NCBI GenBank assembly: GCA_038501625.1
Contig: JAZAYU010000034.1
Span: 620,001 to 684,000, forward strand
DNA from: Corbicula japonica
Lineage: Eukaryota > Mollusca > Bivalvia > Venerida > Cyrenidae
Direction: 5' to 3'
Length of the DNA: 64,000 bases
In this document: positions 50,845 through 62,440 of the stretch, piece after piece
How the letters are laid out: every line of letters starts with the position of its first letter
Numbering within the stretch: position 1 is the first letter of the stretch
The notes under the pieces: generated by a model
Seen by the model: the letters and a program-made list of their open reading frames with translations, nothing else
Told to the model about the DNA's origin: nothing
The model's database searches: none
Program-made: the position numbers and the translations under genes

Positions 50845-51057
50845 CTTTGTGATAAACCCCCAGTGGCATTTTGTTTTGCCACTGACATTTCTAGGGCGGT
50901 ATCCCCAAATGTTCTCGTTTTCGTTAATTGTTTATGGCGTAATATTTGAATTGACATACTTATAACAAACATGCTCTCTCTTCCTCACTTTTTTTTCGCT
51001 GCGTGGGGAGGCTGTGTTTTGTTGAGTGTGGCGATTCCTGATATGCATATTTCACTT
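50845..51057 (+). repeat. Dispersed repeat family D, 3' portion
   Basis: 'cccagtggcattttgttttg', 'gcgtggggaggctgtg' and the tail 'cctgatatgcatatttcac'. It begins about 100 bp after the SMPDL3-like stop codon, so it may lie in or near the 3' end of that transcript. Confidence 0.65.
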
Positions 51058-51059
51058 TC

Positions 51060-52915
51060 TTTGGAATCCAGTCGAACGAACTATAGCAATATATTATATT
51101 CATTTTTTAAAGTTAAATGAAGCAGTCAAACTCTCTAGCATGCAATGTACCAATAATTTAGCGGTGTTAAGAGAAATTATGTATATGGCATTTCCAGTTT
51201 TGAGGAAAACACGAATTTAATTCTTTTTCTCATTAATTATATGCTGTATTATGGCCTTTTATGTATACATTGCATCTTTTTGTAAAATATAAAAAAATAA
51301 TGTCGTCTGCACAAATATGACGTCATATTTAGGAATGACACTTTTTATCGCATTTTCGGTTGGCGCGGCTAAAGTTTGTACAAATGCATTTGATTATAGA
51401 CTTCAGTTTATTTAGTTCTTAATGAATCTAGTAAAACACATTCTTTTAAGTTACCTTAAAATAAGTTACAATGAATGAATGAATTGAAGATAACAAGTCG
51501 CCTTGTTTTATTTGATTTGTACTTAAGTGTTCTTAAAATATTTTGTTGAAAATAAATGTATTTACAAAATTATTTTTATCTAGTATATTTTATATTTACA
51601 CAGAGCAGTTAATCAAAAACTCAAATGTCCAATCTTAAAAAAAAACATTATGAAGAGACTTTGCACCAATACAATGCAAGGGTTAGTTAGTTGGTCTATG
51701 CCTACTTCGGTGTGCAAGAATCACCGATATTTAAATAATATTGCGATAAAACTCTTCCCGAACTGCCAGTCAAATCGAACATTAGTATATCAAATTTTAA
51801 ACATAATCTCGCCATATGTCAAAGGCTGTATACATATTTACCTGACATGGTGTTTATTACTAGCATGCTATGAAAACTGCAATGGTATGGGTTGTTGAAG
51901 AATCATGATTCAGATAAATAATCATTTAATATACGTCCTGTAAATGGCAGGAAGTTTGCTGCAAAGGAACGTATTATTCCTTTGGGGTTAGACCCCAATC
52001 TAAACACCGGAATTTCTTTGAAAACATGGTTAAAATGACTAAATGATGCAATTGAATAACTAATCATTTTATGGCTTTGACGACTTATAATTTTTCCAGT
52101 TGCAAACTTCACTAACTTATTATTAAAGCGGCATTACTTCAATTTAACCCGCTCTTGTATGAAATATTACATGTATTTGGAACTATAGGCACAAATGTGC
52201 AGCATTAGTTCGGGCTAATAAAATTTTAATTTACTAAAATATATTTGGTCCGCGCGACTAAAAGCGAAAGTACGGTTTCCGAAACGTAACAGAAATCGAG
52301 ATCGCGCATGAAGTGGTCTCCTCGTCGGTGCTAAATATAGCTCCATTATATTTAGCTTTTTAAAAGTTCGTTTACTATAATTTAACAATATCATTGAAAA
52401 TCCCGTCTGTAAGAAAGAATTCGATCGGACCTTTTGTGTTCTGTTAGAGAGTTTATATATTGGAGTCTATATGGACAAATATGATTTTTCAATATTATAT
52501 TTTTACTGAAGTTTAGGGCTGGGGCTTTAAATAAGAGGTAAGTTTACCAGTCTCATTAAAAAAGTAAGAATGGGGAAATACAACCTTAATCGCCTGTAGT
52601 GAACATAGCCTTTTGTACAGGTGCTTCTTAAGATAATAATTATTCATGGACTTGTCAAGACATAATTAAGTAGCTCTCTTTCTTACTGGATACAATAAAT
52701 GTTACATTTGGTATCTCTATTTATAAGCAAATAATAGGCATCCCAGGGGTAACAATTGTGCTCAACTTGTTGCTGATCTGTTTTTACTGCTATGAAAGTG
52801 ACGATATGTCATCTCAAGATGACATTTATACAGCCTTAAACACCATGAGGCACATGGCGCTTGTGAATTATTGATAATACCAGTTTATAGCCGTAATTTC
52901 CATCTCTTGTCACCA
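51060..52915. other. Non-coding, AT-rich
   Basis: Nothing recognisable apart from short frames without splice or homology support. Confidence 0.5.
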
Positions 52916-52919
52916 AAAT

Positions 52920-53290
52920 ATATCCTTATTTACTCCATCTAGGTGCTCTGCTCTCGGTACGATCATTGAGTAAACGCCCCTTTGGCTTAGCAATGCTATA
53001 ATCTTCTTTTGTTGTGTATGTTTGTGTGATTGTACATGCCACATTGTTGAGCTGATGGGTGGGTTGGAGTTATTTCACCAAGACAACTTGTACTTTTGTT
53101 GATATGAGAACCTGTTGGGGCAAGTGTGAGGTTGGTGCACCATACAACCTGGTTTTAACCCCCAGCGGCAATTTGATTTGCCACTGACCGTTCCACTGAC
53201 CCCTCCGGTTTTCATTTTTGTTAAGAGTTCGTGGTGTCTGTTTTGAATGTTGATCATTTTATTTACCATGCTCTCTCTTTTTCTTCTCGA
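52920..53290 (+). repeat. Dispersed repeat family D copy
   Basis: 'ctctgctctcggtacgatca', 'ttgagctgatgggtgggttg', 'gagaacctgttggggcaagt' and 'gccactgaccgttcca' match other copies. It lies between the two convergent genes. 53290-53919 is otherwise AT-rich. Confidence 0.75.
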
Positions 53291-53673
53291 CCATCAAAAG
53301 GCGTTTCCTTAAAATTTCTATTTTATATAAAGGAATAGATTTTATTGATATTTCAAGTATATTTAAAGATAAAATAGTTAAATTGGCTGTTGTAATTGTT
53401 TTAAGAATACTGAAGCGCCTATGGTTTGTTATAAATATACCAAACCAACTAGAAACACAATTAAAATTACCTCTGATAAACAGATTATTGAAGTTACACA
53501 AAAATCTTGATTGTTTTAAATTTCTAAATATTGCTATAAACCTGCCGTTTAAATTGTTACTGGTGACCTTAATGCAATCAAATATTGACATATTTACAAA
53601 CCGAGATTGATAAATATTTTATCACACAAGTTATCTTGTGTGAACAGAACGTAAAGTCCAGGTCATCTGTGAA

Positions 53674-53680
53674 TTTTATT
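53674..53680 (-). promoter_or_regulatory. Candidate polyadenylation signal of the pseudo-Roc gene
   Basis: AATAAA on the complement about 240 bases after the stop codon at 53920. Confidence 0.35.
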
Positions 53681-53919
53681 AATAAAACTGAAGTCATTTA
53701 GATTGCTTGATACTTTTTGATTAGGTTTTTTTACGTGTTACAGCACAGAAGCAACAGAAAAAATACATGTCAGCTTATCGCTTTACATAATTATCATAAA
53801 ACGCTTAAATCGCATCATAATACGTAAAGCATTGCAGGCGTCCTCTGTATAAAGATGTGTACAGTCCTAATCTTTGTATGGCGCCTAAATGTCTCTTTTT
53901 TTTAATTTTTGTAACACAT

Positions 53920-56900
53920 TTAATCTTGGAAAAATTTATCAACAAGATTGTCAAATTGATATATACTGATTTTCAACGATGTGTCGTTCACAACGGCGTC
54001 TCTTAAAGCCGGAATGGATGCTTCTTTTGCTTCAGATTCTTTCATTTTCCACCATTCCTTCAGCAATAGAAACACCAGTCTTTCAATATTGTTGTTTGTT
54101 GTTTCACGCAATATTTCAATAGTTTCTGCAGTTATGCCTTGCCCCACAAAAAATAAGTAGTATCCGTTACCAAAGAGTTTAGCAAGTTTTGACAGAAATT
54201 TATTGATGTTTCCAGAATTGGTTTCGGTTTCCATTATCGACTTTTCCTGAAAAAATGCAAGTAGAAATTATCATGAATCATTCAGTTTTGGGCTTAAGAG
54301 GGTTTTCTTCAATAGTGTAACGAAATGTATGCATACAGTAGTCATTGGCCAGTACCGCCTTAACACTGCCAAAAGGTAGTAAGATACATTTTTGTATCAA
54401 CCTGTACAAGGTTTGCAATGATACAAACAGATAAAAAGGGAACTTAGAAAGCCATCGAACACGACAAATATGAAAAGACAGAACATGTTACAGTAGGTCA
54501 GTTTTGATGTTTGTAAGCCTTCCATAGACCAGTTTGTGAAAATAAATATAAATATACGACTACAAAGTGAACGCCCTTAAAGCACGATATTTTTATTGAT
54601 GTAAATCATGAGTTGCGCTCAAGCCGGCGCTAGGCGGCGTAGACATATGCATTTTCATTACTACATGTACTCATGAACAGGGTAAATCAAACCGAGCCTA
54701 CAATTTGTTGACATTTGTCGTATTTGGTGGCTTTCAAAAGTTTTATTTTTCATATATTCAAACTTTGAAAGGTTTTTTATCATTTCTTGACGAATATTTT
54801 GTTCTTCCACAACTTCCACGAACAAATGACACAGAATAAAGTGCTTCATTGCTGAGCAAGTAAAGATAATGTTTCTAACTAACAAGATCAGCTAAATCTG
54901 CAGTATAAGGTAAAAAAATAACCACGGGTATGCTCTTCTCCAGAGTCTCCCTCCGAATGCCGAAATCTCCGAGTATACAAATTTTGCTTGAAAGTGCCAT
55001 TAGCTACTTTTTGTTTTATGTATTGGTAAACCATTGCTTTCAACATTTTCGAGTAGGTAGTTGAATTTAAGTTTAGAAACTTCCGCTATAGGAAGGTAGA
55101 ACACTAAACTTCTTGAAAATTTTTCTTGTAACTAATTCAGACGAATAGGTGTTTCATTGTGTTAAAGTACCTCGTTTTTTAACAGTCTAAAGAAGAGATG
55201 AATAATTTTTAAAGTTTGATAAATGTAACATCAATAAAAAGTATTTTTTTTACATCTAATAAAAACACGAGTAATATGATTCCGACAAAACTATTTTGTG
55301 TACTTTTGAAGAAATTCCAATGACAAAGAGAGAATTCAACATTTTATACCTTTGCCACGACACGAAAGCTCAAGATCAATGCAAATATCTCATGTTCTAT
55401 ACATTTGTTTGACATATGTCACAAGATATTGTTGTCAGTATCACATTTCTTATTGTAGCTCATATGAACATTTTATCGGCACAAGATTACTTATATATTA
55501 ATTTGTTACCTCTTTGGAAAACCAGTGCTTCAGCAAATTAATTCCACCTTTATTGAGCTGTTTCTTGTTGCTCAATAAGTCTTCTACATTTACCCAGTTG
55601 GATTCTTCTAAAGCTTCTGAACTCTTGGAAGTTTTGTCCCTTACATAATGTTTGCAATTTCCTTCCATACTTTCTTTAACTATGCTCTTCAAATTTTCAC
55701 ACACTAGCACTATATCACAGCTTGTATGTTCAGTACCCGTTTCTTGGGATATTTGTAAATCAACTGAACAATTTTCATCTGATGTCTCAGTCTCAAAGTT
55801 AATTGTAAGTCCATGTGTGTTCTTTACAGCAAAGTAGGCATCCGTTGAACGAGACAAACATGGTCTTATTGAATGAACAATCCATTCTTTTATAATGCAT
55901 GACAAGAGAATTCGAGCTTTCAGTGGAGCAGGAATAGTGTCCGCTTCAAAAGTCATGCGAAGGGTGTTAGATTCTGGTGTAAAATCGCCATTCCTATCAA
56001 ACGTGTTTTTATCATTGGACACGATGAGCGGTAGCACGTACACTTTTTTCTCCTTTTTGAGTACATAAAGCAATCCTGAATTACAAAAGGCGTCCTGCAA
56101 CAGAATAACTTTTGGCGAAAGTTTAGGCAGTTTGGAGCCGATAACTCTGTAGAACTCCTTTAATTTCAAATAGTGTTCTGCAGAATTTAAACCAGTTATA
56201 AAGCATTTAAATGCATTGAAAATTTTCTCTTTCTTGTAAAGGCTGTTGCCTACACACTCGATATTTCTCTCTTTCAAAATGGCAGTTGCATTTTCCAGTT
56301 GCATTTCAGATGCTTCTACAAAAAGCTGGTCTTTTCCCTTTCTGTTATATTCATCTAGTGCACATGACTGTTCATCTGTCAAACTAAGATAATGCTCAAC
56401 GTTTTTAGAAACGTTTTCATGAATAATATTAAGTAACTGAACGTTGTCACAAAACTCCAGGCGATGGTCAAAATGTGTACCAAAAAGATCACTCCTTATT
56501 TGATAGCTGCATTCAATTGTCTGAAAATGAAATTATAATACAGAATCCTCTCGTAACAGATTCTTATATTCATATTAAACAATGCCAATTTATCACTTTG
56601 TTCTAATTTGGTATAAAGTTTGTTATGCATTTTACGCTTAAAATCTACAATTTCGCTAAACTTTATTATTAACCATAATTCTTAACCAGGGATTAGAAAG
56701 TATTGAAATGAGCAGTTACACAACAAATTGCAATTCATTTATTTGATGAATGGAGACGACCGTTTAATATCTGACATAAATACCCCAAAAGGGGGAAGTA
56801 GGAGACCTCTCTCACCGTTATTTTGTACAGGGACTAACTTTGTTTGTGTTACTCTTTTACAAGGACCTTTAACTATCCTTTTATTTTTAAAATTCATACA

Positions 56901-58903
56901 AATTGCCAATAAAAATTAAAATAAGACGATATGCCTGATTATACAAGGGTATTATACGCAAGCTTTGGAGAAAACATTAGCCAAAAATTAAAAACAACAT
57001 TTATAGGAAAGTAAATATCGTTGGCAAATATTTTATTTAATAACATGATTAGTTTCATGTTCGAAACAACAGCAGAACACACTGGCTAGAAACATTTAAC
57101 ACAACTCTCATCAAGTTATGTTTACCTTTTGACTATCCTCGCTGGGCATATTCACAACGACAAGGTGTGTGAATTCACTATTTCTCCAGTAGTGTCCAAT
57201 TTCTTTTATAGTCTTAATTAATATCTCTGAAAATGACCATGATATAAATGAATGAATCAATAAATAAATAAAATATAAATAAATAAATAAAATGTTCTTT
57301 AAAATGTATTTCGTTTTAATTAATTTGACACGTTTTCAAAGTGATATCGTTAAATGTCATAGGAAAAAAAGGGCCGTCACTCCATATCAAATTTCACTAT
57401 TTGTTGTGACTATTTCTTGTCCCAAACAGAACCTGGGACAGAACCTTAGGTTTGTTTGAGTCGAGGAACTTCAGCAGCCTCTAGTAAAAACATTGTTATA
57501 TATTTCGAATTGGTCGATTAGGCAAAGTGACTCTAAATGAAAATAAATAAAATTAGACGTACTATGTATTATGTTTTTGGCATTTTCATTTTTATCTTAC
57601 CTTTGTCTTGATCAAACATCATAATGTCGCAAGGCACCACCAAAATTCCCGCCTTGCAGTTTGGGAAAATAAAAGATGAAATACTTGACACTGTATTTGG
57701 TTGAACAATTATTACATGTATATCTGCCGAAATAAATGACTCCGTCTGTAAAAATATACAAAAAAGATTGTCGGCAAAATTATAGGAAACAATTTTTTTT
57801 AAATAAAATTCTAAAAATGCAATTGTAACACCGAAACGAACTTCGTATTAGAGGCTCTATAAAATCTGATATTCTGATAAAAAGCTACTGCTTAATGAAT
57901 AAAACATGTAGATAAAGCATGTGCTATAGAGAGGAACAACTAACTTGTTTTTTTTATTTATTTATAATTACACAAACATTGAATTATAATTAATTATTTT
58001 TAACGCTTGAATTACCATGAATAATCTGCTCATCCCACAGATGACACTGTTGATGAAACAAAAAGAGAAATAGTATAAAGAGCAAATAAATCTACAATTC
58101 AAATGTCGTACTTGGCTACGATCTGAGCTGGTATTTGTTCTTGACTCAGAAAACGACTTTAATCTTTTCAATTTGTGAGATTCATTCTCCGATTCGTCAC
58201 TGTCCAATCGATGTAGTCTTTTTCCAGTATTTCCGTCAACATTGAGATCTAGATCATCACAATCCATACCTGAATTGTCAAGGCCTTTTAATTCTAACAT
58301 TCCTGTTTGTGTTTCTGTGAGATAAAAAACAAAGTTTTTCTACATACTACGATTTTAAACTATTGACTTAATGACAGCCAATATATCTTTAAGAAGGACA
58401 TTTGCAGACTCTGCTCCAACCCTAAAGCAAATCTCTTTGTTACTGTCCACTGTCTAATGAAATTCAATGGTTTATCTTGTTTCCAATGTTTAATGTAAGA
58501 AACATTATGAATAATTCTTAGAAGTTCATTTTTATTGTCTGCTTCCACAAAATCAAATGATATGGGAACATGCATCAATAGACTTAAGTCTCTACCTATC
58601 AGAACGGCAAAGAAATAAAACAACGATGAAAACTAACATTATCGGTCAAAGTGTCGAAGTGTAAAAAGCTTGTTATGAAAATGAATTGCTTTACAAATAA
58701 TCTATATACAATCGATTAACGTTTCTGGGTGACAATAGGCAAAGGCTACCTTTATGAAGAACAACACCTCTTTCAATTTTCCATATTTCACCTTCTTCAA
58801 CTGACACATCTGCTTTTATCAGATTTGAAGTAATAAGGGACGCGCTTTTGCAGTCACTTGCAGCAACAACAATGGATACCAATGGTCTTTTCTGGTCAGC
58901 CAT
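53920..58903 (-). CDS. Divergent Roc-COR-death protein lacking GTPase motifs
   Basis: Six exons on the complement: 58750-58903, 58112-58314, 57601-57745, 57126-57226, 55510-56520 and 53920-54246; all phases agree, 646 aa, no internal stop. Each exon aligns with one of the Roc-COR-death gene at 30.2-39.2 kb. Exon 1 (SIVVAASDCKSASLI) matches the P-loop exon but GLFGAGKT has become VAASDCKS (13-20). Exon 2 matches the Ser/Lys-rich insert (HKLKRLKSFSES). Exon 3 matches the DFAGQ exon, now P-N-T-V-S (135-139). Exon 4 matches the THKD exon, now MPSE (194-197). Exon 5 is a COR-like region (202-538) ending LLKHWFSKE, as LLQDWFPEK in the active gene. Exon 6 is a death-fold domain (about 550-645; LFGNGYYLFFVGQGI, LLLKEWWKM). 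It is probably a pseudo-GTPase scaffold; function unknown. The ATG lies 26 bases after a good splice acceptor, so a 5' untranslated exon is likely. Intact length shows the motif loss is not decay. Confidence 0.75.
58360..58595 (-). CDS. Possible cassette exon in the first intron of the pseudo-Roc gene
   Basis: A protein-like frame (RDLSLLMHVPISFDFVEA and onward) starts right after a good acceptor (ctgatag|gt) at 58595 and is in phase with exon 1, reading 77 codons to TAG. No strong donor puts it in phase with the next exon, whereas joining exon 1 directly to 58314 works and matches the intron pattern of the other two family members. It may be an alternative last exon giving a short Roc-like product, or chance. 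Confidence 0.35.
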
Positions 58904-59029
58904 TATCAATAAATAGCTTCTAGAAACTGAAAAAAGATCAATTTGACATTTTTTTTACAATTTTCTTTTATCTTTTACAGGAAGACCATAATTTATCCAA
59001 TATTAGTAAAAACCAACTGTTAATTCAAA

Positions 59030-59340
59030 ACACAATATTCTACAGCGCTCTGCATGCTTTGTGGTAAATTCAAAGCCTTCCTTACATTATTTGTTTTGCA
59101 CGAGGGTGGCAGTAATGATCAAGTTTAAGAGTGAATGAAGGTTCGTTGGGAAAATTTGAAGAAGAACGTATACGCTCGATCAGCTGCTTTAATTCCCGTC
59201 ATCGTGCTGTTGCTAATTTAACTCGCGTTGCTCTTGTCTCATGAGTTCTTCTAGTCTCCCTATTTTGCGTATACATTAAAAGGTTTCTTATGTTTTTTAT
59301 GATTTAATGCGTTTGCATGCAACATGGTTGTATTGTGGGT
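59030..59340 (+). repeat. Dispersed repeat family D, 5' portion
   Basis: 'tctacagcgctctgcatgct', 'gagggtggcagtaatg' and 'tttgcatgcaacatgg' match the upstream half. It lies upstream of the pseudo-Roc gene's ATG. Confidence 0.65.
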
Positions 59341-60465
59341 TTTCTACTACTACTTCTTGTCCTTTGAATACAAAACAAAAGAAACGAACATCACTTACAG
59401 TTGATTAAATAATCCGACAATAAATACTTAACTCTAATTTTATTTACTAACACATTTTCAAAACAGACGTAAAATTTCCGCTCTGATTAATGTTTTCTGT
59501 AGCAGCACAGTGTTCGGTTACAACTGATTGCGCAGCTTTAAAATAACCCAAAACCGAAAACGAAAATGCACGATTTGTCCATCCCAAATATAAGTTTAAT
59601 ACTGATTTTAGTCTTAATGAGTTTTTTTTCAAAAGATGTGTATGTTTTTTTTAATTGTAATTGTGTATTGACTGTGTGTTTTCCTGTATTTGATTTTAAT
59701 GATTTTATTCGTAAAGATAAAGATGAGCTGTTAATATTTTTAAGGTTTGTTTACACCTAAAGTACTCGTACAACGTAATTAACTTATCTTACCAATGAAG
59801 ATAATATCCTATGTGCGATTGCAATATATTTCATATTTACATTTATATCAACAGTTATTAATAAATCCCATTTAATTAACAATAAAAAAAATCCTGATCA
59901 ACACAACGATATTTGTAACATGTTTTCATAGAGATAAAGCACAAAATGGGATATATTTTTCAACACTACGCTTTTATATCTTTAACTATCTATATTCCAT
60001 GAAGACAAAACTGGTAAAAATAGGGGACAGTAAGACAGTAAAGAGGGGACAGTTAGAGAGTTAACTAAAGCAAGTAGAACATAAATCTTACTTTTTGCAA
60101 AAAAAGTGAAAAAAAAAATCATATTTAGCAAACATAGCTAACAAGGAAGTTGGAAAGGAGAGAGAGGGATATTGCAAAATAATAAGCATCAAACAGCAAA
60201 AACGAGAGGATATCGTCTTCTTATGGTTTAGTCGCTAAGGGTTCAAACACAAGTGTAGGTTGGCCATCCTTATATTTATGAATCACAAAACATGGAATTA
60301 TATTAATCTTAAAATACCACATTGGAGGTATTCAAAGACTCACAGGGAACGAGATAGAAAAAGTAAAAGACCTATTTCGAAAAAAACACACCAAAAGCAA
60401 TTTACAAAAAGATAACCCTTAAAGATTAGCGCCACGGAAAAGTCATTGGAAAACACATCTATCCC

Positions 60466-60470
60466 GTGTG

Positions 60471-60502
<32 letters not shown>

Positions 60503-60531
60503 TGCGTGCGCGTGTGTGTGTGTGTGTGTGT
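60466..60531. repeat. (GT)n / (GTGC)n microsatellite
   Basis: A gt repeat, then five gtgc units, then a further gt repeat. The His/Thr/Arg-rich frame on the complement is a product of this tract. Confidence 0.9.
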
Positions 60532-60589
60532 TCTGTGGAGGAGGGGATAAAATGTTTTGGGGTGCACAAACCTTTCATTTACAAGAAAC

Positions 60590-60850
60590 ATGTCGATTCT
60601 TGTGTGATTGTTACTAATGGAATTCCGGATGGCTTCAATTCTGAAAACTGATTTTTGTAATCCATGCTCTCTTTTCTTCTCTACTTTTTGACTGTGTGGG
60701 GAGGCTGTGTATGCTGGATGTGGCCATTCCTGATATGCATATTTCATTTTTTTCAATTCTGAAAAGATAGTAGCGGCTTTACACCCCTCCATTGCGCAAC
60801 ATCCAGCAAATTAACACAAACTCGTGTATTTACTTGGTATGATACAAGTA
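60590..60850 (+). repeat. Repeat copy E with a nested family D tail
   Basis: 'gtgattgttactaatggaat' and 'gatagtagcggctttacacc' match 63760-63885 ('gttgttatttatggaat', 'gatagtagcggcttaacacc'). A family D tail ('ggctgtgtggggaggctgtg' to 'gatatgcatatttca', 60660-60750) sits inside this copy but not inside the other, so it inserted later. Confidence 0.65.
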
Positions 60851-61663
60851 CAGTGTTCGGTTAAAATTGATTACGCGGCTATAAAAATAACCAAAACTGA
60901 AAACGGAAATACACCATTTGCAAATCCCATAAATAACAGGTTTCGGGGTGCACAAACCTCTTAAAATTTACTGTATAATGGATATCTTGTTAAATCAATT
61001 ATTAACGTTTTGCAAATAATTGACCCATTTTGATTGAGTATTGCAATGGTTTTCTTTATACTTCGGAATCCGTAACGCTTATTGCACTGGCTTCAGCAGT
61101 TGTCAGCTATAGTCAGCAAGATTTAGATAGATAGAGAACGATACCTGATATGGGAGATGATTTATGGTTTACAAAGCACAAACAGGCTTATTACGGGTCG
61201 AAATTTGATCCCTGAAAGGGTTTTCCTCTAATTTCCTCGACAATTAATAGAAACGGTTTTCTCTGAAACGATGCTGATAGTGGAAAAGTTTCTCCTGCAC
61301 AGTATATTCAAAGAAAGTAATATTTTACCATAGATCCTATTTTCCTATCCAAACATAAATAAGTTAATACTTGTAAAATAATGGTATATATATCAACATA
61401 CCTGTAATAGAAGTAGAAGAATCGTTTCTGACATTTTAACGCTGATAATATGTCAGTTTCTTCACGCATAGCCTTCATTTGCTTCCCAATTTGCTTAGAA
61501 CGAATACAGTTTTAAATTTCATTTTGAGGATTGGTATACCATATCGGATGTAAGGTATGCAGTTAATGTGGACATCAAAACAAAATGATAACTTAAACTG
61601 GTAGTTCGAAGATCAGACGTAATAATGCGGCACACCTGTGCCCAAGGTTATAAAATTGAGCAT

Positions 61664-61761
61664 GGAAACCAGTCTCAAATCTCAAGCATCTGATTGGCTG
61701 AAATGGCGACCAGTCGCCATTTCAGCCAATCAGATGCTTGAGATTTGTGACTGGCTTCCAA
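61664..61761. repeat. Near-perfect palindrome, 48-bp arms
   Basis: Arms 61678-61711 and 61714-61747 are perfect 34-bp inverted repeats with a 2-bp centre (CA). Homology extends outward to 48 bp with two mismatches. Each arm carries a CCAAT-type motif (ATTGGCTG and its inverse CAGCCAAT). It is non-coding. Confidence 0.9.
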
Positions 61762-62381
61762 TCTCAGCTTTCAGAAAAGGTCGTCAAATAATATAGGTAA
61801 GTCAAACGGGCAAAAGTTACACGTGAAAGTCGAAATCGCCCCGCATATACAACCTGACGTTATCATTCTTTAAGCCTCTTAGTAGTTCTTTACATCAATT
61901 ACATAACAATAGCATTAATATATTTCGGTAAACCAGTCGTTTGAATGGTTATCATAAATTTGGGTTTTGACATGAACAGGAGATGTAAAGTGCAAAAGGC
62001 AAATTGAACACGTTAAACATTGATAAACATGGTGCAAAATAAAGGATTGAACTTACGTGTGACTAATATATAAAACGGAGATATATTAAATGTTTCCCTA
62101 AATTTTATCAAATTAAAATGTAACCCTGTGCATGGTTTCGTTTTTGGCTCAGTACATGTGCCGGCTGGTCAATTATTGAAGCTATGTGTTAAAGAAAGAT
62201 ACAAAAAAAATAACAGGGTCAATACTATTAGTTAAATAGTTTGAGTATATCAACACGGAAGTATTTTGCACTTTATCTATTCAAGATGTGGATAACTCCT
62301 CGCATTATTGTAGATTGAATAAGTGATGTATGACATTACCTTAGTTTTGTTATTAATTTAAGATAAATAAACTTTAACGAT

Positions 62382-62440
62382 ATGGAGATCTCAACACCAG
62401 TGCCACGCAGACGGTTCAGAAATTAGTATAGAGCAACTAG
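62382..62440 (+). pseudogene. Decayed second copy of the Roc-COR-death first exon
   Basis: ATGGAGATCTCAACACCAGT and the following bases match the first exon at 30237-30297 (ATGGAGATTTCAAGACCAGT), including its end before a gtaa donor. It is two bases shorter (59 against 61), so the frame breaks and reaches TAG. No matching P-loop exon is seen before the window ends at 64000; one could lie beyond. Confidence 0.6.

Noticed and set aside
60340..60792. 150-residue frame on the complement with a His/Thr/Arg-rich middle
   Set aside because: Centred on a GT/GTGC microsatellite and a family D tail; no splice or homology support.
61401..61430. Possible short start exon on the complement (MSETILLLLLQ, then gtatgt)
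   Set aside because: Phase 0 does not join sensibly to the pseudo-Roc exon with its own ATG; translation across the acceptor at 58930 meets a stop.
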